From positions 248,001-312,000 of the forward strand of contig JADNRV010000027.1 in the NCBI GenBank assembly GCA_015499995.1: a stretch of DNA of 64,000 bases, read 5' to 3'. The translations under genes and the position numbers were made by a program. The notes beneath the pieces were generated by a model. It had not been told where the DNA came from. It did not search any database and was given only the letters and a program-made list of their open reading frames with translations. This DNA is from Flammula alnicola. Lineage: Eukaryota; Basidiomycota; Agaricomycetes; Agaricales; Strophariaceae. Below are positions 1-11,575 of this stretch, piece by piece; the first letter of the stretch is position 1, and the number at the start of each line of letters is the position of its first letter.

Positions 1-1
1 G

Positions 2-109
2 GCCGTCAGTAAGAGGCGCGAGACGCTCATCGCCGCTGGGATGGACCGACCCGCCGCGTTCCAGCGCGCTCAGGCAGCTGAGGCCGCCGCGGCCGCATCG
101 TCTCTGTAA
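2..109 (+). CDS. 3' end of an unidentified protein-coding gene
   Basis: The window opens inside an open frame that ends at TAA 107-109. The last 35 residues are basic, then alanine-rich, and finish with a run of alanines before SSL. This could be an alpha-helical or coiled-coil tail, but nothing identifies the family. The gene must extend to the left of the window. It faces RRP42 tail to tail. Confidence 0.45.
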   Translation, partial: AVSKRRETLIAAGMDRPAAFQRAQAAEAAAAASSL

Positions 110-611
110 TCACTCCTGCCGTCGCGCGTACATCCACAAGGTTTAGATGATGATAGATGATCGGCCCTTGCATAAAATTACCCTGGCTGCTTGTTTTTTT
201 CCTTTTCTTCTTCTGATCTTGCTCTTGCTCCTGCTCCTCTTTTTGCATCGCATCTGCACGTACATATATATTTGCTATCAACTATATATCCCCTCGGATA
301 TCTCTTAAAATTCTGTGCATTTGTTGTTTGGTTATTTTTCCTTCCATGTACACAAAATATAGAAACATCCAGTTTTTTTTATCTCTGTAAACCTTCGTCT
401 GTCGTCGTGATTTTCGTTTTGAGGTGGGCTTGTTGGATGTGAACTTTGGATCTAGTAGCGGATGTTGAACGCATACATCCATGTGCCTTAGATAGTTTGA
501 AAGAAAAAACGCAATGGGCTCGATCATGAACGTCTCTCTTCTTTACATAAGTCTTTGATTGGACTCGCAAGAATCAATGGGCAGGCGCAAGGCGCATATA
601 TTGACAAGGGT
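110..611. other. convergent 3'-3' intergenic region
   Basis: AT-rich stretch between two converging genes, with several T-rich runs near 195-240 and 370-380. No ORF here resembles a protein, and no RNA gene was seen. It probably holds the two 3' UTRs and polyadenylation signals. Confidence 0.4.
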
Positions 612-1834
612 TCAAAATTTGGTCCTCTCTTTCACTTTACTCACATTCTCTTCTTTGAGTTTCGTGTTCAGAGAATGCCATACATCGCGGGCGTATTTTT
701 GTGCGGACTAAAAATCAGAAAGTTATCAAGCTGTCCCATTGGATCGAAGGATAATAATGCTTACATTGAGGAGCTCTGCGAGTTGAGTAGAGGTCAGTTC
801 ACCGTTTCCGAGTGTCCGCGAGCCTTGTATCCAAGCCGCTTGGGACGAAGAGTCGAAGGCAAACATCAAGAGGAGGCGGAGTGGTGTTGCAGCTTCTTCT
901 GCTAATGTCGCATCGAGGAAGTGTGTTGGATGTACCTATGACAAGATAAAACAAGTTCAATCTTGAGTGTAGAGGGTATTTTGAAATGGAACCCACAAGA
1001 TTTAAAGTGATACAAACAGGCCAGTTCTGTCTGCCGTCGAGCGTTTCGCCTTCATCCCAGTAGTCCGGAAGCTCAAAATCCGTGGCATGTTGGATTTGAC
1101 GCGTGTCGAATCCACTAACAACTTCTTCGTCTACGTCCATATCGCCCGCACCGCCCGTTTTGCCGCCAACAACCGCAGATGAGCTTGTTTTCCTGGCTTT
1201 GTACTCAACGCTTCTCGTCCGTGGCACCTTTGTATCCCAAAGCGCTGCCCTCGCGGCCATGAAGATCGCATCGTAGATGTTTCCCGAGTCCACAAGGACG
1301 ACGAGGTCAAGATTCAGTAGCCACGATTTCTTGCCCCGTAGGATCCCAAGATTTTTAGGGTGCAGAGACGGATGGGTAAGGGTCTCGTTCAGGATCGTCG
1401 TCATGTCATATTGCAGGTCGTCGAGCGCCGAGGACGAGAGGTGTGGGTAGGCGGCCGGAGAGCTACCTTGCGGTTCAAGTTTTTAGTTTTTCCAACTTGG
1501 TTTTTTGTGCAGCGACACTGCAGACGATTCACGAAACGACCTACCAAGTCACACTGCACGCCATCCTGCCGCCTTCGACACCCCCACCGCCTTGTTCGAT
1601 GGTCTCTACCTCTAATTTCGTCGCGGCCAGTACTTCTGTTCCGCCTGAGCCATCGTGTGGATTCCGTCCGATGCTGAACCGTGCACTGCCATTGGCTAGA
1701 GGCGCGATGCCTGTCTCGAGCGCGATTGTTCGGAAATCCTGCAAGGACCGACCATCTGCGCGCGAAGGTGGGTTTGCGAGGAATCCAGCTTGTATGTACG
1801 ACTTTTCAGCCTTGGATATCGAGGTTGAGGTCAT
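612..1834 (-). CDS. RRP42: exosome complex component RRP42 (RNase PH-like)
   Basis: Non-catalytic RNase PH-fold subunit of the hexameric ring of the RNA exosome, which processes rRNA and degrades RNA in nucleus and cytoplasm. The model is complement(join(612..707,765..901,993..1462,1545..1834)), which gives 330 residues in one consistent frame. Family signatures are RADGRSLQDFR near the start, ETGIAPLANGSARFSIG, and the core LVVLVDSGNIYDAIFMAAR, followed by WPVCITLNL. The C-terminal QKYARDVWHSLNTK is typical of the family. The chosen start ATG (1834) is preceded in frame by TTG codons only. Three introns of 57, 91 and 82 nt were placed from GT/AG sites and frame. The gene appears intact, unlike several neighbours. 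RRP45 and RRP43 are related, but the residues fit RRP42 best. Confidence 0.9.
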
Positions 1835-2136
1835 GGTTGATTGCAAGTAACCAGAGCGGTCAATGGTTTTTTGATTTCAGGTCATGCCCGGATTTAGACT
1901 CTCGCCCCATCTAATCTGACGATGCTTTACATCACAAAGGCGAAATCGAGTCCCATGTCACTCTACTGAACTGCTAGTAATAAGTATGCCATAAAAATTG
2001 CGGGTTGAAATGGTTGTGAGAAGAAAAGAATAAAATTAACACAGACAAAGCGCGAAAGCATGGAATTGTAAGAGAAAGAGAAAAAGCAAGCAGCGTGGTG
2101 GGGTAGATACGCGGTACACCTCACGAATCTTGTACC

Positions 2137-4002
2137 TCATTTGACACCTTTATTTCTGGAAGCCATCGGTAATGATATCACCCCACTTCCACTAGCCTGT
2201 ATGCTGCCCATCCGATTTCTGCTCCGCGGTAGAGGTGTTAGAGGGACCTTGAAATCTTTTTGTTCGTAATCCCATGTGGCGTAAAGGCGTGCATCAGGGA
2301 GGACAGGCTTAACTGGGGATTCTTTGCCATTTGCAGAGGGTGCTTCTTTAGGTTTGGAAGTCAGTGGTGTGGGCAGGACGGAATCGGGGCCAGAAGTGAC
2401 TGCGTTTGCATTCCAAGGCGCAGGAATGCCGCTCCCATAAATGAGAGGTTTGTTTCCTCGATGGAGGACGGGCGGATGAGAAAGGCGACTCGTACGTGTG
2501 AGAATAGCAGGCTATACAAGAATGCGAACCCAAAGATGTTCAATAAGTGATCCGAAATACAGCTAGGTAAAATTCACATACAGGAAGAATGTGGCGAGCG
2601 AGTTCTGGTATCCGAGACGTTTGTTGGCTAATGAACGGCGCTATTCGCTCACTCGCAGAAACAGGCCGAGATGCTGTCGGTGGTAACTTGAGATCTTTAT
2701 CAGGTCCGTCTTTGCCCTTGATATCACTTCCTGGCGTGTCTCCAACTGCAACAGGATACGAAGGTTGAATTGTAGCAACTCGGGGCGGACACGGCCCTAC
2801 GCTGGCGAACAGAGTGTCTGCTAGATTCCAACGAGGATTGGATTGTGTCTGCTTAATGAGGGCCATAGCAACTTTATGTCGCGATGGATTTAAAGGAGGG
2901 AGATCAGGAGGCGGGGGATGTGTAAGGACGTAATGGTACGCTGAGAGAAGAGATGGCTCGATCTGAGGGGTCGGCAGATGAGCCTGGCGAGTCTGCGGAG
3001 ACGATGAAGGCGGAGCTGAAGGTAAATGCCATTCTGGCACAGAAGACAAAGACGACTGTGAGTAAGGTACTTGAACTAGAATGTCGGAGGCAGCTGCTGT
3101 TGTTAAGGATTGTGAAAGTGTCACGGGTGGCTTGTCTATAGTGACTTCGGGTACGTGGGTAGGAGGTGGCATCGTAGGCGGGGTTATGTGGGGCGTAGGA
3201 GGATGATCCAACGTGGATGCTGGGATATCATCGGACACGGTTGGAAAAGGTGGCAAAAAATCAGGTATATGTTCTGGTGGTTCCCAGTTGGATGTGCGTG
3301 GTCGTTTTCGTTGGGGTGATGAAGGGTTCGAGATAGGAGATAACGGCAATGGGGGTATGGTTGGTCGTGGAGAAGCTCGTTTACGAATTAATGGGCTCCG
3401 TCTACCGGGAGATGCACTGACGTCCATGTCAGTCGAATTTTGGGCTCCCAATCGTAAGTGGTTGTCAGTCGCGGTTTGAAGTGCATCAGACCGTGATTCA
3501 TCATCTTCGTATCCTCCATCTGAATATTCTTCTTCCTCGCTATCAACTTCATCGAGGAGAGGACTCGGACAACGCGCGTATTCCAGTGGAATCGCGTCAT
3601 CGCGGTCTTGGCGCAGTCCTTCGGCGAGTTGGGCTGCAGGAGATGAGATAGGATCATAAGAGAGAGAAAGAACATACATTTAAACTCATGCAAGTCCTCA
3701 ACTCTTCTGGCCGAGTATAGAGCATAGCGATTCAGCTCTTTTCCTTCTGTCGCGCAGTAATCACTGAGCTCGTCCATGCTAACACCAAGCTCTTCCAAAG
3801 CGCCTATTGCATCCCGCGTGGTCAAACCAGTTCTTCCAGCATGCTGAGCATATTTTGCACAAGTCGAAGTCAAAAGAGCGAGGTAGCGAGAAAGGAGATC
3901 CGTCAGCACAGACGAAGCTTGACTTGAAGAACGGGAGAATGCATGGGCATGGAGAGTGCGCTGCGTTGCAGATTCGAGTAGTTTATGTGCCCCGCTGTCC
4001 AT
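2137..4002 (-). CDS. TAF8: TAF8-like TFIID subunit (bromo-TP histone fold)
   Basis: Predicted subunit of the general transcription factor TFIID, acting in the nucleus. The model is complement(join(2137..2511,2582..3633,3678..4002)), 583 residues with an exact frame. Residues 1-105 form the bromodomain-associated histone fold (start MDSGAHKLLESATQRTLHAH, then GLTTRDAIGALEELGVSMDE). An acidic stretch follows (DEVDSEEEEYSDG). Next comes a proline-rich region holding HIPDFLPPFP, the hallmark of the TAF8/TAF3 C-terminal motif. The remainder is disordered and proline/serine-rich. No PHD finger is present, which argues for TAF8 over metazoan-type TAF3. The 44 and 70 nt introns were chosen from splice sites that join the frames. 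A 151 bp sequence shared with the LAA1 upstream region abuts the start codon. Confidence 0.75.
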
Positions 4003-4153
4003 CAGAGCTTATCCACGACGATGATGGCCGTTGTTAGTCGAGACCGTCGCCGATGACGAGCCTCCTGGATGTTAGTGGTAAGCAGTGGTCGGCTATTGAA
4101 GTGTTCCCACGCTCTTAACAAACATGCCAAAAGCGCGCGGTGGCGGAGTCACC
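4003..4153 (-). repeat. shared upstream element, copy A (before TAF8 start)
   Basis: Runs directly upstream of the TAF8-like ATG and matches 11432-11554 in the same orientation. The match starts at CAGAGCTTATCCACG and ends at GTGGCGGAGTCACC on the + strand. The right half (CCCACGCTCTTAACAAACAT onward) is almost identical. Copy A is longer by two internal insertions. On the gene strand it contains GGTGACTCC, close to the core of bZIP (Gcn4/AP-1-like) sites. Probably promoter or 5' UTR. Confidence 0.7.
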
Positions 4154-4404
4154 GTCGGCGGGCGCTTTGATCACACATTTGTATTTTCTACGAAGGTCGG
4201 GAATGGAGAAAGCGCAAGTAGGCGACTCAGCCTTGTTGTGCACGACCAGGCACCATCTTGGAAATCGAGTCAAGACAGTCAGGACGAGCCATACCACATC
4301 CTGAACAAGTATTAGGAATGAACGAGTGCTCGCTGATCCGGCGTGATAACAGTGTCAATTGCATTACTCCAAATAAAAACGATACAGAATAAATAGAAAA
4401 ATGA

Positions 4405-7400
4405 TTAGAAAGACCTGAGTGAAATTTGAGGTTTCGCAGCTGACTGGGCAGCCGCGTTTGCCGTCCCACCAACTGCACGACGAATGGAGTGTTCCAAAAG
4501 CTCTCGAGTGGAAGTATCCAACTTCCCAGCGGCTTCCTTGAAAGCCGAAGGCGACGTCGTCGCGAACGACAACAGTTGAGCGATAGTTTGTGTGGTAACC
4601 GATGTGGCGACCGGTTGAGAAGGCGGTGCATTGGCGAGTAGGAGGGAGATCGTGGGTAGGAAGACACCGAGTAGGCGTGGACCTGCACGGGCTATTAGAT
4701 GCGACATGATTTCTGAACATAATAATCAAAACTCACGCTGATCCTCCACTGTAGACGTGAACAGAGCGGCAAACGCCTTCCATACTTCGCCAATCGCAGC
4801 GGACTGTGTCTCTGAGACAGTCCCATCATGGATCAGTGGTGCCATCTTGGCAACAAATTCGATGAGACCCGGGATGAGAAGCCTGGCACATTGTCGGAGT
4901 ATAGGACTGCCGGAAGATGATGCGAGAATCAGGGTCTTCGCACAATGGGAGGCAGTAAGTGAGGTCTAGAGAGATTATGAGTCAAAGAAAACGGGATAGC
5001 TGCAGGAAAACTAACTTCATCCGCATCTAGAAGCTTCTGCGAAATCAAATAGCATCCATGTTCAACGGCTGCTCTGCCAACCTTGACCCACGGTGGGACA
5101 ACAGTCAGGATAAGGACCGCAGCGAGCATATTGTTCTTGATCTTTTTGGAAGATATAGCACCGCTTCGACCACTATGACGACATGAGTATTCGTCCGTTT
5201 ACCATGAGATAAAAACTCACCGCATGCTGTCAATGTTCAAAAGGCAAGCAGAAAGAAGTGCATGGATAAGGCGAGAATATCGCTCTCGTTCTTCCGGACG
5301 ATGAGAAACTGGGATATCCAACAGCGTTTTGAGAGCGGGCAACGTCGGCGATACCAAATCAATTTCAGACGACTCGTCTTTGAGTAAATCTGGAGAAAGA
5401 GGGTCAAACATGCATAACGTAGACAACAAAATAATACACACCACTGTAGAGAAGGATGGCGACACCGCGGACATCCTCCCTCTGCGAAGTGCCGATGCTC
5501 GCCGCGATAGACGCAAACGCAGAGATGCAGCTAGATATCAAGGCGATTCGATCTGAAAGCTGGCCCTCTATAACACGATCAGCCTTTACTAAATCGACGA
5601 TATATTTCATTACTTACGAGTAGCACTTGCCCTGGAAGGAGATGTCGATTGCTTCAGGATGTGGGCGCAAATACGTAAGCAGTGGGCCGGCGGCGAGGTC
5701 AAGCTAAGCACGTCTGATCCTACTGATGACGAGGACTGAGACGCGGCAAAGATGGCCAGCATCTCAACGAGGTGAACCTGGATTCCAGCCGACTCTGTCA
5801 TACCCATGCGATAGCAAAGACTGATGAACTCTTCGAATATCGTTGGCTCTATGATGGCAGATCCGGAATACTCTGGACGCACAAGACATTTCAGGGCTTG
5901 AAGGGCAGAGACGACGCCGGATTCGCGCGCAGTCGTGGTTGACGATGAATCTGCGGACGATGTGACAAGAGCCTCGTATACGAGACCAAATATGACGTAG
6001 AAAAATGCAGTTGGTTCCTTTCGATCACCCATTGAAACGAGATCGTTCTTGTTTTCGCTGACTTCTTTGCCGTCCATAGCTGCTAAGATATGAGGATCAC
6101 CGGCTTGCATCGCAGTCGCCACGGCTTGAAGGATGATCGACCATGCTTTCGAGTAATACTAGAAGACGGTAAGAGGAGATAACGAAGTGTGAACAGAGAA
6201 ATTCGTACCGGAAGTAAAACTTCTTTTCCGAGACTGGAATACGAAGAATCGACCACCGAAGATGTATCATGGAGGAATTCCGAGTCGATTCGAATGCTGG
6301 CGTAATCCCGGAGTGACGCAATCCACAAAGAAGACAGGCTTGAACGATAAGGTTTGACGACGTTCTCCAGATATCCTTGCTGCACGCTGGATACTTGGAG
6401 TTGCGCCCAGGCCGATAACGTCGAAATCCGCAACATAGCTGAGGCATTTGGGCTCAGCTCTCCAGCCTCTCCAAGGGAAAGCATGCCAGAATCTAAAGAT
6501 GAACTAAGAAATCGGCTCGACCAAGATCGACATCGGAGAAGACGCCACCTTTCGACTGTTCCAAAGCTGTGGTCAATAGCTTAAGAATACGGCCCATACG
6601 TCCGATATCTTTCACAACTCCACAGCCCACGAAAACAGCACATGCATGGACTGCAGATGCCAGAATCTCAGGTGTCGAGTCCGACGAGAAAGCAGGTGTA
6701 AGAGCGGCAGTTATGGGTGCTTGATGTTGTTCAAGAAGCAGGGCATCATCGTACGCGGGGTCAGGCGAGGCAGCGAACATCTATAGGCGAGTGAGATTAC
6801 ATACTATGCCAGATACGAAAAGAAAAGCAAGTCAAACGTACCTCAATAACGTCTCGAAGCACAACGAGCCCCGCTAATCGAATTTCAGTAACATACGCTG
6901 TAGAAGCCGTGAACGCCATCTTGATAAGGTCACTAACACGAGAATACAATAACCCAGAAGAAGGTATCCCCTGGTTACGAGCCACGATCGCATTCAAGTG
7001 CTCCTTGCGCCCACTGTTCGCCACGATCGTACAGATGTCGTGCAGGCACTCTAACGCAAACAACTGTGTGCGCCATCTTGATGTCAGCCGGCCCCTGCTT
7101 CCTCCTTTCGAATCTTGCGACAGCCCAACGTTGAGCGATTCGCCTTCGTCGTCGCGCAGGTTCTGCTGCGTAGCAGCATCAGCGACCTGCTGGGACGCAG
7201 TCGTGCGCGCCATGATGCGTTGACACAAATCAATCCACGCCGACGGGTTGTAGATAACCGTTTGCTGCAGCCAGCTCGAGATGACGTTCCTCACGCCCTG
7301 CACTGACGAATCATCATCTAGCATGCCGAACAGATCCTCCACGAGCTGATCTCCACCCAACTTCGACATCGACAACGCATCCTTCTGCACGAGCTGGTAC

Positions 7401-10400
7401 AGCGCATTGATCGACGCCAACTTCAAAGGCCTTCGCGAAGACGCCAGATGGCCTCTAAACTGCTTGACCAAATCCGGGATATTCGCGTGCTCAGGGGCGA
7501 ACATGAGGAAATGCTGGACACACTTGATAGCCTCGACACATATGCCCTCATCCTCCTCCAACGAGAACTCGTGCACAAGGCTCTGCACAAGCGCCCTTGT
7601 CCTGGCCGACTCTTGTATATCGGGGCCCAGCACCGTGATAACCGAGTCGATGATCTGACACACGATCGGATACGCTGGCAAGTCGCCGCTGATATTGGCA
7701 TTGGACAACGACCCCCCTTCTCTCTCGTGCGATTCAGTGAGGTAAACCTTCAAGAGCATACCGAGGGTACTGGGTACGAACGGGGCATACGCCAGACTTG
7801 CGGCGTTGATCACCCGCGCGAGGGCGTTCAGAGCCCAGAAGTGGACAACCGGATGTGGGTCATTGATCAGGACATCAGGACGTTCACGGTGGTTTTGAGT
7901 AAAGGCCCCGCAGCTAGCCCGCCGACATGGCTGTAGATGGCACCGAATGCCAGTGCGCATCCAGCACGTCCGTTAGGGTTTCGGTTATTGACCACCTGGT
8001 CTACCAAGTCCTTGATCTGGCTGGTAAGATAGTTCGTCCCTGACAAACTCGCGAGTCGGCCGACAGATTCACTGCCCGCGGAGCGCAGGACGAGGTCTCC
8101 ATCCACAAGTGCTTCCTACAGAAAACCAAAACCCTAAGAGACGATGCCCCCAAGAAAGGTAAAGTGAAGAGAAAGGCTCACCATCAAGAAGGGCGAAAGC
8201 AACCCCGTGATCCGCGAATCCCCAAACGTATCCCTCGCCTGCCTAAAATGCGCCGCAGTCGCATACCTCAGTGTCAACACCAGCGCCACCGTCGCATTAA
8301 CAAACACCGCCGCCTTCCGCCCCGCATTCTTTTCCAGCTTTGGCGAGCGTACGGACTCGACGAGCTGGGCTATGATTTTTGCCGTGGATGGTAGATCCTG
8401 TAGAGGCAGGAGGCGGGCAAAGAGCTCGATGGCTGTGTCCACGACGGAGGTCGCTGGGGGTGGAGGCTCAAGGAGCTCGTACTCCGTGTCGGAGACCTTG
8501 GCTTGACATATTGAGAGTGGGTCGTGTTCGGATGCGCCTAGGATCGGTTTCCGGTTCTACCACAAAGAAACCAATAAGACAAACACAATTTAAAAGGGCG
8601 GCCGTCAAGTAAATGTACTCACCAAAACATCAATCGACACCTCCACCGTATCCCTATTCAAATAATCATGCTGTGCACCCTCAACACCGCCCATATCCAC
8701 GACCTCGCCAAACGTAACCCCATACGCATACCCATCCGTGCTTTGCCACACAGACGCGAACGTCCCCGTCGATGAGGCGATCGCCGCCTGGACCGAGGAC
8801 CCCGCATACCCATCCGGGCTGGCGAATAATGAGACGGCGGATTGGAGGAGTGCCATCTGGGTGGCGTCGGGGATGCTGGAGAACCCGAGCGCCGTGAAGC
8901 ACTGATGCACGCGGCGCCGGAGGAGCGCCTCCCTCTCCCTGAGGCTCGGCCCGCCCTTCCTCGCCAACACAGGTAATTGGACGTGTCCATGCGCGCCCTC
9001 CGCCCCTGGATCCTCCACACCCGCAGAAATAAAGCTGTTCGCAAAGCTCAGTGCATTGCTCAACAACGACGCGACCCTCCTTGCCACATCCAGCGTCACC
9101 AACGCCTCCTTATTCCTCTTCAAGAAGCACCACATCGCGCCTAGGGCACTCTCCCTGACATGCAGCAGGAAGAGCCACTCGTGCGTCGCCGGGTGGCCGC
9201 TGTGCCCCAGGGCCGTAAGTATCCTTGCTCGTTGGCTTCGGTAAGGCGTTCCGCCACAATACTAACAACTGTGGGAGGTGTGGGCGCACAAAGTTCGGCC
9301 CGAGGCTCATCAGCGCGGCGATCAAGGTCCAGGCGACCTCCACCTCCACGCCCGCGACCTTCACGTCGTGCTCCCCCGCGCGCTTCAGGAGCTGCATTGC
9401 CATGTCGAGCACCTTCGCAGAGACGTCGTAGGAGACGTACAGCGGGCGTTGGGGGATGATGGACACCAGCGCTGCGAGGCCGTACGCGTGTCCCAGGGCA
9501 CGGAGGGGGACGTCGGCGGCGCTGGACGGGACGAGGATGGACGCGAGGTCACGCTGGAGCTTGTCCATGACGGTGAGGATCGTTTTGGGTAGGCGCAGGG
9601 GGGTGGAGTAGCAGAAGCAGCGCAGGGCCCAGGAGTGGTGACGCGCACGGTGTGGCTTGGATGGGCGAGGAGCGCTACGAGCGGTTCTTGGAGTGCATTC
9701 TATCCAAAAAATATTGATCGTCAGCCAAGAGAAGCAGATATGTATGCTGCGGATAAACGCACCTGGACCGGAGGAGGCGCATTTCCCAGCTGCTGCAATA
9801 ATCCCGCCACTTCCCGTAGCACAATAACCAGCACCTTTGAACTCGGCGCGACTGACCTGGCATCATCGCCGGCCACCGCTTCAAATATGCGTTCGCCAGC
9901 TCCTGGATCGCCGCGATCTGCCCCTGCTCGCTCAACATCCTTACCCCAACAAATCCCGCAACAAAATCCCAACAAGCGCCCGCACAAGCAACACCTCGTA
10001 CCGTGCGTTTCCACTGCGCGGACTCGAGTCGTTGACGATATCAGAGAGAAGGTGCGAGACGATGACCGAGAAGTTGGTTTCGACGAAGGACGCGCCGAGT
10101 TTGGTCAGCGTGGCAGCGTATAAGTCGAAGATCCCGATCCGGGTCTTGCGCGACGCGGTTGGCTTGTTGACAAAGTGCGTGGACAGGTGCAGGAGCATCT
10201 CGCTCGGGGTGAGCAAGGGCTTGGTCGCTTCCGCAGCAGCGTTCGCAGGCGAGAGGTCGTCGTCGCCGTTCTGCTCCGATGACGCAGCGTCTTTCTTCAC
10301 TCCTTTTTGCGTGTTCTCTGGGGCGGATATGGCGCGTTCGATTTGGGTGGAAGCGAGGAGGTGCCCCACGAGCTGGGCGTGTGCGTGACGCGTCGCCTGG

Positions 10401-11425
10401 TCGGCAATGTCTAGGCTTTTGACGGATTGCGTGATGATGGAGACGAGTTCGCTCGGGGTGAGGACTGTGGCATCGCTTGAAGAATACATCGCGATGAGCA
10501 CCTAGGATGCCATCAGAACACGATAGGGAACGAGAGCTGGTCAAGGTACCTGTGATGCAGCTCGTTGAACAGGCAAAGATTTGTCTGTGAGTGCCGATTT
10601 CATCTGCTTTAAGATGTCTTTGGCTGAAGCGTCCGTGACTGCCCGCTTCGCCGTCGTGAGAGCTTTATAGAGTGCCATGAGTGCATGGTATCGTAGTAGG
10701 GACGACTAGCTAGGTAAAGTTAGTGGAATTCGGAGTAATGGGACAGCGCTAGCACCCACAGTCGAATGTCTATGCGTCTTGATTGTGACGGTGCAGATCT
10801 CGGCCATGAAAGACATGACCTAGGAGGGATTCAATACAAGAACGCGAGATGGACGAAGCAAATGCGCACCTGTGATCCAAATACGCCCATTAAATCTCCA
10901 ATGCACGAGAATGCAGCGCTATCGATATGTCAGAACCGATTCCTCCTGTTTATACGCTGCTACAACGCACATTTTGATGATATCCTTGTCGTTTGTCTTA
11001 ACATCACCCACTAGTCGAAGGAAGGCTTGCAAGGTATCGAAAAGAGTCCTTGTTTCGCAGCGTGTATACAGGGTGATGAAGCATCTGCCAACGAGATTCC
11101 GTATGGCGCGTCCAGGCGGAGGGTATGTCTCTACGCCGGAGATAATCTTGATGAAGACCCTCTCTAGTTCCGCTTGCTGAGGCTTGAGATCTGCCTGGAT
11201 AGCATGAAGGTCAAGGTGGCCAATTCAGGAATTAAGGTGAGAAGAACGCACTATTAGTACCATATCCAACTTCCTCTCCGTTGAAGACAACCATTGGAAC
11301 AAATAAACCTCTCCATTCTCTCCTGCGAGTTCGGACTGGAAAACATTAATCAGTATGGGTGTCGGGAGACTTGCGAATGATCGCACTTCTTGGATATCTT
11401 CAATCACGGTGGGTTCCCTCGACAT
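4405..11425 (-). CDS. LAA1: large HEAT-repeat protein, LAA1/HEATR5 family
   Basis: Probable adaptor for clathrin AP-1 at the trans-Golgi/endosome, as LAA1 and HEATR5 are. The gene spans about 7 kb with many short introns and encodes about 2,000 residues, the usual size. The N-terminal GEVYLFQWLSSTERKLD matches the FIFEWL...L motif of the family. Later landmarks are PPPGRAIRNLVGRCFITLYT (about 11.1 kb) and VGGLAAGPLLKTTVNVLM joined to LINDPHPVVHFWALNALAR (about 7.9 kb). The C-terminus ends near 4405. Coding blocks lie near 11225-11425, 10990-11215, 9941-10680, 9110-9930, 8605-9135, 8134-8500, 6797-8106, 6493-6780, 5610-6484, 4740-5600 and 4405-4707. The frame breaks near 7870 and 9195; the first is explained by loss of one C from a CCC run. 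Exon edges are approximate. Confidence 0.8.
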
Positions 11426-11431
11426 CTAAGC

Positions 11432-11554
11432 CAGAGCTTATCCACGGTTGTTTAGTTGAGACCGTCGTCGAGATTGTAGTAAGCAGCGGTCAGCTATCGA
11501 AATGTTCCCACGCTCTTAACAAACATGGCAAAAGCGCGCGGTGGCGGAGTCACC
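11432..11554 (-). repeat. shared upstream element, copy B (between LAA1 and SRAP starts)
   Basis: Second copy of the sequence at 4003-4153, lying 6 bp upstream of the LAA1 ATG and 21 bp before the SRAP ATG on the other strand. It is therefore most of the roughly 150 bp divergent promoter between these genes. The two copies are direct repeats that bracket the entire LAA1 gene. Confidence 0.7.
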
Positions 11555-11575
11555 CCAAACTCAAACTCGACTCTC

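Noticed and set aside
4124..4315. ORF starting MPKARGGGVTV, similar to a reading of the second upstream element
   Set aside because: The two copies diverge directly after the shared block and in frame content, so it is better explained as duplicated non-coding promoter DNA.
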